Shown here: one piece after another, positions 38,707 to 46,151 of the stretch
Layout of the letters: each line of letters begins with the position of its first letter
Numbering within the stretch: position 1 is the first letter of the stretch
Assembly: GCF_002863865.1 (NCBI RefSeq)
Contig: NZ_CP022684.1
Location: 2,385,501-2,449,500 of the forward strand
From: Ketobacter alkanivorans
GTDB taxonomy: Bacteria > Pseudomonadota > Gammaproteobacteria > Pseudomonadales > Ketobacteraceae
Reading direction: 5' to 3'
Length of the DNA: 64,000 nucleotides
The notes under the pieces: generated by a model
Databases searched by the model: none
What the model saw: the letters and a program-made list of their open reading frames with translations, nothing else
Told to the model about the DNA's origin: nothing
Position numbers and translations under genes: made by a program

Positions 38707-39422
38707 TGTTACGGCTATGCTGCGGACTGCTATTGGGAATATTGATCAGCACCTCGTTGCTGGCGCAGCCCTCGTTTCCCAAATTGTCCGGGCAGGTGGT
38801 GGATACCGCCAATTTGCTGGACAGCTCAGCAGAACAACGCATCACGTCTCAATTACAGGCCCACGCCAACGCAACCGGTAATCAGATAGTGGTGGTTACC
38901 GTGCCTGATTTACAAGGCTATGGCATAGAAACATTCGGCTACCAGTTAGGCCGACACTGGGAGATCGGCCAAAAAGGCAAAAATAACGGTGTGTTGCTGA
39001 TCATCGCCAAAGCCGAGCGTAGCATGCGGATTGAAGTGGGCTATGGCCTGGAAGGCACCCTCACCGATGCTATCAGCGCCAATATCATTCAAACCATACT
39101 GCGACCCGCCTTCAAGCGCGGCCAGTTTGAACAGGGTATTGAGGCAGGCACCACCGCCATCATTGCCGCCTTGGGCGGCCAATACAGTATGCGCAAAGCC
39201 AGCAGCGGCAAAAAGGCGCCAACCGCCCTCGTGCTGCTGATTTTCATCATAATCATCGCCATGAACGTGTTACGTGGTGGCGGTGGCCCTGGTTTTGGCC
39301 GTCGCTACGGCTCTGGTCACTACTACGGTGGCGGCCTGGGCAGCGGCGGATTCGGTGGAGGGGGCGGTTTTTCCGGCGGCGGTGGCAGTTTTGGAGGCGG
39401 TGGCGCCTCGGGAGGATGGTGA
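38706..39422 (+). CDS. TPM-domain protein with Gly-rich tail (YgcG-like)
   Basis: A 238-residue membrane protein. Signal peptide (about 1-20, 'LLAQPSFP'), TPM domain (about 25-150, 'VVDTANLLDSSAEQRITSQL', 'GVLLIIAKAERSMRIEVGYG'), a membrane helix (about 167-180) and a Gly/Ser-rich C-terminus ('GGGGFSGGGGSFGGGGASG'). The TPM domain is known in TLP18.3/Psb32 and in YgcG proteins; some have phosphatase activity. It is coupled on both sides: its ATG overlaps the lemA region, and its TGA overlaps the next ATG (TGATG). Confidence 0.9.
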   Translation: MLRLCCGLLLGILISTSLLAQPSFPKLSGQVVDTANLLDSSAEQRITSQLQAHANATGNQIVVVTVPDLQGYGIETFGYQLGRHWEIGQKGKNNGVLLIIAKAERSMRIEVGYGLEGTLTDAISANIIQTILRPAFKRGQFEQGIEAGTTAIIAALGGQYSMRKASSGKKAPTALVLLIFIIIIAMNVLRGGGGPGFGRRYGSGHYYGGGLGSGGFGGGGGFSGGGGSFGGGGASGGW

Positions 39423-40039
39423 TGACATTATTGACGCAGCAGCAGCTTAAATCGGTAGCAGATGCCATAGATGCCATCGAACACAACACAGACGCAGAAC
39501 TGGTCACCGTATTAGCCAAGCAGGCCGATGGCTACCTGTATATCCCGACACTGTACGCTGCCGTTGCCGCACTGTTGGTTCCCATTGTGCTGAAGCTGAC
39601 GCCTTTTTGGTTAAGCAGCGATGAACTGTTCCTGGCTCAATGGGCTACGTTTGCAGTGTTGGCGTTACTGTTTCGGATACCGGCCATTATGATGCGACTG
39701 GTTCCAAAATCGGTAAAACAGTGGCGCGCTTCGAGTTTGGCACGACGCCAGTTTCTGGACAACAACCTGCACCATACCAAAGGCGAAACCGGGGTGCTGG
39801 TATTTGTATCGGAAGCAGAGCACTACGTAGAGATCATCGCCGACCGCGGCATCAGCCAGCACGTGAGCAACGATCAATGGCAAGGCATCGTGAACGAATT
39901 GACCGCCCATATTAAGCGCAAGCAGACCTTGGATGGCATGCTCGGTTGCATCAACGCCTGCGGTGAATTGTTAAAACAATATTCGCCGGCGACAGAAAGC
40001 AAGAATGAGTTGCCGAATCATTTGGTGGTGTTAAATTAG
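39422..40039 (+). CDS. TPM-domain membrane protein
   Basis: A 205-residue protein. 'AIDAIEHNTDAELVTVLAKQ' begins a TPM-like fold, two membrane helices follow (about 35-80), and the second part has 'ETGVLVFVSEAEHYVEIIAD' and 'GISQHVSNDQWQGIVNEL', typical of the second TPM protein in lemA operons. The ATG at 39422 (GGAGG seven bases upstream) is preferred over ATG at 39416, which would touch the ribosome binding site. Confidence 0.88.
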   Translation: MTLLTQQQLKSVADAIDAIEHNTDAELVTVLAKQADGYLYIPTLYAAVAALLVPIVLKLTPFWLSSDELFLAQWATFAVLALLFRIPAIMMRLVPKSVKQWRASSLARRQFLDNNLHHTKGETGVLVFVSEAEHYVEIIADRGISQHVSNDQWQGIVNELTAHIKRKQTLDGMLGCINACGELLKQYSPATESKNELPNHLVVLN

Positions 40040-40175
40040 CCAACCTACTATACATCCAATAGATGGGTACAAGTCTTATACATATATTGAGGAAGATATT
40101 ATCGCCAATATCCCGAAAGAGGACTGTAGCTTGGTGTTAATTCAACCTAAACAGACCTCGGAGCTTATTAAAGTC

Positions 40176-40592
40176 ATGCTCAACTCCCTGCTGATATCCT
40201 TGCTCGCCCTTCTTCCTCTAGTGTGCTTCGCCAGCCCAGCTGTGTCAGATACCGAGACCAGTGCCAACACAAACAATGGCACCATCGTCTTCTTTCGAGA
40301 AAAGAAAGCAAAAGGCGCAGCCATTCGATTTTCCATTAACGACCATGCCGGCGCGGTGATTGGTTCGCTTTCAAACGGAACCGTGATCCGCAAAGAGCTG
40401 GCTCCGCAGGAGTATACCTTTACCGTTAGATCGCCTTCAGTGGATGGCCAGGATTCCATCACGGTTAAAGTGACACCAGGCACCACGATCTATATAAAAG
40501 GGGAAATACTCTGGGGTTGGCCGGCCGGCCGGCCGAAATTCACCCTGACGCCTGAGTCTGAAGCACTAAGCATAGTTTCACAACTCGAATAA
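40176..40592 (+). CDS. Secreted DUF2846-like protein
   Basis: A 138-residue protein with a signal peptide (about 1-20, 'LALLPLVCFASP'). The mature part is beta-rich: 'GTIVFFREKKAKGAAIRFSI', 'GTVIRKELAPQEYTFTV', 'TPGTTIYIKGEILWGW', a layout like DUF2846 proteins. The frame is open from a TTG at 40131, but the signal peptide begins at ATG 40176. Function unknown. It precedes the alkyl sulfatase by 65 bases. Confidence 0.7.
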   Translation: MLNSLLISLLALLPLVCFASPAVSDTETSANTNNGTIVFFREKKAKGAAIRFSINDHAGAVIGSLSNGTVIRKELAPQEYTFTVRSPSVDGQDSITVKVTPGTTIYIKGEILWGWPAGRPKFTLTPESEALSIVSQLE

Positions 40593-40657
40593 CCGCACCG
40601 GACAATCATTATTCGATAAACAAGAGCGCCTGAATCCACAACAATGAGAAAGCATCC

Positions 40658-42755
40658 ATGATTTCAAAACTGAGCCACACTGCTCTAGCCCTTACCTGCC
40701 TCCTTAGTATAAGCACACACACTGGCCGCTGGCGGCGGGGGCGTTGTTACCAGCGACCCGAGCAAGCACTTTGATCCGAAGGGTAAGTTACCCTCGAAGT
40801 ACACGATAGAGCTGCAAGAAGGACTGCGTAAGAGTCTGCCATTCGACGACAAACGTGATTTTGAAGAGGCAAAGCGGGGCTTTATCGCTGCGCCTACCTA
40901 CAAACAAATCATGGCAGAAGCCGGCAACGTGGCGTGGGACATGGGAAGCTACGAATGGTTGTTGGAAGAAGGCCAGAACTTCGACAGCATTCATCCCTCA
41001 CTCCAGCGTCAAGCCATTCTCAATATGGCCTATGGCTTGTACGAAGTGGTGCCCGGTAAAATCTATCAGGTACGCGGCTACGACCTTGCCAACATCAGCT
41101 TTATTAAAGGTAAAACCGGCTGGATTGTCTTCGATCCATTGACCGCAAAAGAAACCGCTGCCGCTGCCCTTAAGTTTATAAATGAACAACTGGGTGAGCG
41201 CCCGGTGGTTGCTGTGGTTTACTCGCACTCCCATGGTGACCATTTCGGTGGAGTTCGCGGCGTAGTGGACGAGGCTGACGTCAAATCAGGCAAGGTCAAG
41301 ATCATCGCTCCCGAAGGGTTTATGCATCACGCCGTGGCCGAGAATGTCATGGCTGGCAACGTCATGACACGCCGCATGTTCTTCCAATACGGTGTATTGC
41401 TACCCCGTAGCCCCTACGGCCACGTCGATCAATCCATCGGCAAGAATACCGCCGCTGGCAACCTCGGACTTATTGAACCCAACGTCATCATCAAGCAAGA
41501 CTTTGAAGACATGACCATCGACGGCATTAAAATGGTCTTTCAGAACACGCCCGGCACCGAGGCTCCGGCCGAGATGAACACTTGGTTTCCGGACATGAAA
41601 GCGTTCTGGGCAGCTGAGAACATCACCGGCACCATTCACAACATCTACACGCTACGCGGCGCCCTGGTACGTGATGCACTGGAATGGTCGAAGCAAATCA
41701 ATATTGCACTGTACCGATTCGGGCAAGACGCGGAAGTCATGTTCGCCTCCCACAGCTGGCCACGATGGGGTAACGATCGAATTCAGGAAATCATGCGGAC
41801 TCAACGTGACACCTACGCACACCTGAACAACCAGGTTTTGCATCTGGCCAACCAAGGCGTAACCATCAATCAAATACACAACGTCTATGCACTGCCGGAC
41901 AGCCTGCGCAATCAGTGGGCAGCACACAGCTATCACGGCTCCGAAGAGCACAACAGTCGTGCGGTGGTGAATCGTTATCTCGGTTACTGGGATGCCAATC
42001 CAGCCACACTCGTCCCTCTGTCACCGGAAGACTCAGCCCCACTGTATGTTGAAATGATGGGCGGCGCCAAAAAGATCATCAAGAAGGGGCGCGCGCTGTA
42101 TGAGGAAGGCAAGTATCTGCACGCTTCCGAGATACTCAACAAGCTGGTGTATGCCGAACCCAAAAACCAGACCGCAAAAGACCTGCTGGCTGACACTTTT
42201 GAACAAATTGGCTACCAAAAGGAAAGCCCCAGTGTGCGCAACAGCTTCCTGGCCGCTGCGTATGAGCTACGGCATGGCATGCCCAGCGGTGCGTCACCGA
42301 AAGCATCAGGCCCCGACGTAATCCGTGGCATGTCCACTGGACTGTGGCTCGATTTCCTGGGAGTCCGTTTAGACACGAGCAAAACCGACGGTAAGCACTT
42401 CATTATCAACTTCGTCACACCCGATAATGGTGAAAAATATCTGGTGGAACTGAGCAATTCTGCACTCACCAACATCAGCGGTGTTCAGTCGTCAAAGGCC
42501 GATCTCACCATCACCATGAACCGATCCGAACTGAATGACGTCATGATGGGCAAAATTACCTTTGACGAGAAAATCAAAGCTGGAAAAGCCACATTAAAAG
42601 GCAACCGAAAGCCCTATGATGAACTGAAGAACATGCTGTCAACGTTTACCATGGCCTTTGAACTGCTACCCGGAACCCTGCCCGACAAAAAGGCGACACC
42701 AACATCTGGCAACACATTCCAGCAAGCGAGCCCCGCTGACACTTCAGGGGGTTGA
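40658..42755 (+). CDS. Alkyl sulfatase (SdsA1-type), frameshift in signal-peptide region
   Basis: A large class III alkyl sulfatase that hydrolyses sulfate esters such as dodecyl sulfate. The main frame (first ATG at 40911) has the metallo-beta-lactamase zinc motif 'HSHGDHFGG', 'PGTEAPAEMNTWFP', the dimerisation part and an SCP-2-like C-terminus. Conserved mature sequence ('SDPSKHFDPKGKLPS', 'SLPFDDKRDFEEAKRGF') continues upstream of 40911 without a start, back to about 40714. A signal-peptide start (ATG 40658, 'MISKLSHTALALTCLL') is one frame off. One extra AC in the (AC)4 tract at 40715-40722 would fuse them as 'STHTLAAGGG'. It may be phase-variable, a mutation or a sequencing error. Confidence 0.85.
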
Positions 42756-42771
42756 TAGCCAGCGCACAGCC

Positions 42772-42816
42772 AGCCTTCTGGCGCGGAGCCCGAATCAGGC
42801 TCCGCGCCAGAAGGCT
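42772..42816. terminator. Long perfect hairpin terminator after the sulfatase
   Basis: A perfect 19-bp stem (42772-42790 with 42798-42816) around a 7-base loop, rich in GC, followed by TCTATTTTCTT. It closes the sulfatase transcript and separates it from the convergent VgrG island. Confidence 0.85.
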
Positions 42817-42945
42817 TCTATTTTCTTACCCAAACCCAGTCTTTCTTCTGAATACTTTTTCAAATCAGCCTCACGCTTAACGTCACCTGATTTCCTGGCG
42901 GCAATCCGATATTGCTATTATTCCTATCAATGTCCGTTTTATATC

Positions 42946-43275
42946 TCAAATAACCGCCCCTCCATAGTTCCAACCTCCAATCGCATCAAAGAGAGCAATC
43001 CCACGCTCTGGGCAGTTCGTTGATATACGATAGCTGTAGTTCCCTATTTTGAAATCACTATCATCATAAGATGAGCGGGAAGAAAGTTCTTTTATCGAGG
43101 TTTTGTAGTCAATTGGAACCCAGTTAAACAAAATGACGTCTTTGTTTAACTCCGGCATATACCTGAATTGCTCTATATATTGCGTGTCTATCTCCGCGTC
43201 AAAATGAATTTTTGCAGAATCATTTAGTGATTCTGAATCAATAGCGTGGCTTGCCTTACACGTACTGATCACCAT
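42946..43275 (-). CDS. Small unknown protein at the end of the VgrG operon
   Basis: About 109 residues, AT-richer than the surrounding core genome. I do not recognise it. Aromatic and charged residues alternate ('IDTQYIEQFRYMPELNKD', 'SYDDSDFKIGNYSYRI') without a signal peptide. The frame is open to 43311; ATG 43275 gives a 20-base overlap with the end of the upstream immunity-like gene. Its position as the last gene after an effector-immunity pair suggests a second immunity or accessory protein; this is inference. Confidence 0.5.
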   Translation of the reverse strand: MVISTCKASHAIDSESLNDSAKIHFDAEIDTQYIEQFRYMPELNKDVILFNWVPIDYKTSIKELSSRSSYDDSDFKIGNYSYRISTNCPERGIALFDAIGGWNYGGAVI

Positions 43276-43876
43276 CCTCAAATTCATGCACTTTAAGGAA
43301 GTTAATGCCACTCAACCCCTGACGCTCGACGAAATCAACGATATGCTGATGAAATATGATGTACCCCAAGGTTTTAATGTGTAACAGCATGCGCTCTGGC
43401 TCAGGAATTGCGCCCAGCTTATCCTCGGCCAGCCTGATTCGATCAAACAGGTATTCGTTATCTTCTGGCGTCTCCCCTTCAACCACATCGAACTCACTGC
43501 CATCCCAATCTATTATGTCCTGCGACTGGTAGAAGTTGGTAAACCAGTAATTTTCGTGATACTGATTTTGGTTATCAATATAGACTGCGGGATATAAATT
43601 CAAACCACGCGTAGGAAACTGTTGCAGCTCCGCATGCAAATCGGCATTTATCAAGCAAAACGGCGCATCGTGCAGAATATCAGTAATATTCTCTTTCATC
43701 CCCTGCGCCAGGAACTCAGCCCGAAAGCCATTAGCAAAACGCAGCGGTGCGCCGCCTACACTCAAATCATGATACCGATATTTCATTGCACGGGCTTTGT
43801 CATCTGCCTGCAATATGGGTATTTCTTCCACATCGGGCCGGAATGCAAAATAGTATTCATCACCTATTGACGTCAT
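43256..43876 (-). CDS. Probable immunity protein (Imm11/DUF1629-like)
   Basis: A 206-residue soluble protein. The pattern 'YYFAFRPD', 'PLRFANGFRAEFLAQGMKEN', 'FPTRGLNLYPAVYID' and the late 'IVDFVERQGLSGINFLKVHE' resembles Imm11/DUF1629 immunity proteins found beside contact-dependent toxins. The start codon overlaps the stop of the AHH nuclease gene (ATGA), which fits the need for coupled toxin and antidote synthesis. The family match is from pattern memory, so moderate. Confidence 0.65.
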   Translation of the reverse strand: MTSIGDEYYFAFRPDVEEIPILQADDKARAMKYRYHDLSVGGAPLRFANGFRAEFLAQGMKENITDILHDAPFCLINADLHAELQQFPTRGLNLYPAVYIDNQNQYHENYWFTNFYQSQDIIDWDGSEFDVVEGETPEDNEYLFDRIRLAEDKLGAIPEPERMLLHIKTLGYIIFHQHIVDFVERQGLSGINFLKVHEFEDGDQYV

Positions 43877-44508
43877 CGACCTACCTGTAATTTATAGTTC
43901 CTGGATATGGCTGATTTAAATCCTGCGCTCTGATCGTCTGAATGATCCCGATGATAAGGGCACGTATCCAATGGCGATTCGCTTACACCGTTGCGCCCAC
44001 CGCAGCCACGGGCACCCGCCTCAAAGTCTTTGGATATACGGGTTAATTTAACCTTATATTTTTTGATCAACAACAGCAGAATTTTGCTTTTTTGGTCAAG
44101 CTTGGCCTGAACCCGCTTTCGAGTACGCTCTGTTTCTGATCCCGACCCACAACCTTTGCAGGCATCGATAAACTGTTCGATTTTGGCCAATTCAATCTTT
44201 ACCCGCTCATGATAGGTGAACGGGTGATCCGCATCGGAATCACGGTGATCGCCCCGATGCAGCTGCACGTTCATATGACAGGCTGCCTGCAAGCTATAAG
44301 GCAGCAGCACCAGGTTTTCCAATACATTAATATCGTAACCCAGCTTTTTCAGATCATTACCCAAAGACGCTAACTGCACGCCTTTAGCTGAAAGCAAATG
44401 GTGTGCCTGCATCTTAACGCCGTTATTGATAGGATGAGAATCATCGTTTTTCACTGCACGTTCAATACGCTGGCGATACTGTTTTTTTTCCAATAGCAGA
44501 TCTGTCAT
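43873..44508 (-). CDS. AHH-domain nuclease (type VI effector toxin)
   Basis: A 211-residue protein with an HNH/EndoVII-like AHH fold: 'MQAHHLLS' (Ala35-His36-His37), then 'LGYDINVLENLVLLP' and 'LHRGDHRDSDADHPFTYHER' (His84, His88). AHH domains are metal-dependent DNases common at the C-terminus of polymorphic toxins. Here the toxin is a separate gene, not the tail of a large protein. A Cys/His-rich segment ('CKGCG', 'CPYHRDH') could bind zinc. The ATG overlaps the stop of the LysM gene (ATGA), and its own stop overlaps the immunity gene. Confidence 0.82.
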   Translation of the reverse strand: MTDLLLEKKQYRQRIERAVKNDDSHPINNGVKMQAHHLLSAKGVQLASLGNDLKKLGYDINVLENLVLLPYSLQAACHMNVQLHRGDHRDSDADHPFTYHERVKIELAKIEQFIDACKGCGSGSETERTRKRVQAKLDQKSKILLLLIKKYKVKLTRISKDFEAGARGCGGRNGVSESPLDTCPYHRDHSDDQSAGFKSAISRNYKLQVGR

Positions 44509-46151
44509 TGGTACTCTACCACCCCTTTACGCCGCCGCACGGGAGCATCACCCACTTTCCCGCAAACACTGCATTTCTTACTACGCTTCTGCTGCTTTTT
44601 GCGCGCTTCGAGGGTATCGCCAGATCGGCCACGATATTTCACGCCACTATTACGACCTTTGCGCAGCTTTTTACCCAACTGCTGCATGTCTACTGCGGTT
44701 TCGGCAAAGGTATTCACGGCCTCCGCGAATACTTCAATGGCATTAACACCCTTCCTCACCTTTTGGCTAACCCGTGCGGCCTTACCCGCCATGGAACTGA
44801 TTCGTGCGGACAACATGGCCAGACGACCTGCCGTAGCCACGCCAGCGGATAACAGTGAACACAAAATCAACAACAGGACTTCCATTAGGACATAGGCTCC
44901 CCCCTTGCCGCCCAAATAGGCATAGAAGTTAGGAGGAATGGCTTCAATAAAGAGGCTTACATAAGCAAGATACGTCAGTATCGTTTCATGATCTGCAATG
45001 ATCTCAAGCACAGCAGACCAATCCGGATTATTCTTGATTTCCTGTGCCAGGGCTGGATCGATATCCATCAGCACGGTATCGACAAAACGTTCGATAGCCG
45101 CCACATCGCCCGCTGCCATTTGTTCAGGCAATGCCAAAATTGCATGACGATGGCGAAAGATTTTTTCCGTTGCATCCACACTAGACTCGAGCAAATCCGC
45201 AGCCTGCTCTACATCACTTTTGATTTCACCCACAATGCGGACAGCGCTGGATTCCAGCTCATCCTGCACTTCGTCAAGCTCATTACCCCACCAGTTCCAA
45301 TTGGTGAGGTTATCGCCCGCCTCATCCAACCACTCGCCAGCTCTACGATTGGCCTCCTGCATCTCTTTATATTTGGATTCAATATAGGTGGAGGTAAAAG
45401 CCCAGATATTGCCACTGACTCCAGCAATGACATTGCCCAGATCTTTCCAGGTTTGCGCCTCCAGCAACTCCCCCTGATCCTCAAACCAATCTGCTGCACC
45501 ACTGTAAACCCCGTCTGCACCACTCATAATGATGGAGGCAGTGCCATATTCTTCCCACTGTTTCTGGAATTCAAACATCTGGCGCACAACCGCACGATAG
45601 GCATCATCAAGACGCCCCTCGATACTGTTTCTCTGAGCGTCGATTTCCTCCTCAATGCCCGGTGTCCGACTGAATTCCAGCTCCACGACACCCTCGGGCA
45701 CCTCATCCAATACGACGGTACCCGGCTCAGTGGAGGTCTCTTTTGCGCGGCTTTCGCTCTTTGTGCGAGTGTTTTTACCGGCTCCCGCCTGCAGTGGTTG
45801 CTCTTTCACAAAGGGCGTTCGATCAATAATCAGATCGATTTTTTCTTCCGGTAAAGGCGTTTCCCAAGGATCATCATACAGCGCTCGTACCTTGAGCCAG
45901 CTGAGGTCTGGTAGGGGAATTTCAGGTTTGATCTTGAACTTATGAATGGTGCCGGTATTGATAGTGGTTGACTGCTGATCCACTGCAGGGATAAAGATTT
46001 GGTCACCTGGGTGAATCAGATTCGGATTGGGTCGGCGCTTGCGAAAGGCTGCGTTTTCCGAGTGGTTATAGATGATACGCCAATCCTTGTGCTTATACTG
46101 GCGGGCAATTTTGCTTAGATTATCGCCTTGTTGCACCGTGTGAATGGTCAT
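44505..46151 (-). CDS. LysM-containing type VI effector scaffold
   Basis: A 548-residue protein with an N-terminal LysM domain (about 1-55, 'VQQGDNLSKIARQY' and 'NPNLIHPGDQIFIPA'). A long helical middle follows, then a hydrophobic segment (about 415-440, 'LMEVLLLILCSLL') and a basic tail with 'CSVCGK'. This is the plan of Rhs-less carrier proteins that load onto VgrG and deliver a toxin. It is coupled to vgrG (ATGA at 46148-46151) and to the AHH nuclease (ATGA at 44505-44508), so the nuclease may be the detached toxin domain of this protein. The frame is open 4 codons more, to 46163. Confidence 0.75.
   Translation of the reverse strand: MTIHTVQQGDNLSKIARQYKHKDWRIIYNHSENAAFRKRRPNPNLIHPGDQIFIPAVDQQSTTINTGTIHKFKIKPEIPLPDLSWLKVRALYDDPWETPLPEEKIDLIIDRTPFVKEQPLQAGAGKNTRTKSESRAKETSTEPGTVVLDEVPEGVVELEFSRTPGIEEEIDAQRNSIEGRLDDAYRAVVRQMFEFQKQWEEYGTASIIMSGADGVYSGAADWFEDQGELLEAQTWKDLGNVIAGVSGNIWAFTSTYIESKYKEMQEANRRAGEWLDEAGDNLTNWNWWGNELDEVQDELESSAVRIVGEIKSDVEQAADLLESSVDATEKIFRHRHAILALPEQMAAGDVAAIERFVDTVLMDIDPALAQEIKNNPDWSAVLEIIADHETILTYLAYVSLFIEAIPPNFYAYLGGKGGAYVLMEVLLLILCSLLSAGVATAGRLAMLSARISSMAGKAARVSQKVRKGVNAIEVFAEAVNTFAETAVDMQQLGKKLRKGRNSGVKYRGRSGDTLEARKKQQKRSKKCSVCGKVGDAPVRRRKGVVEYQ

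Noticed and set aside
39300..39420. Gly-codon repeat region considered as a DNA repeat element
   Set aside because: It is simply the Gly-rich C-terminus of the TPM protein; no regular unit.
40600..40911. Programmed +1 frameshift in the sulfatase
   Set aside because: No slippery stop context or stimulatory structure known for +1 shifting was recognised; repeat-length change in the AC tract explains the frame break more simply.
44988..45854. 288-codon plus-strand frame inside the LysM gene
   Set aside because: Antisense to a gene that is coupled at both ends in a clear operon.
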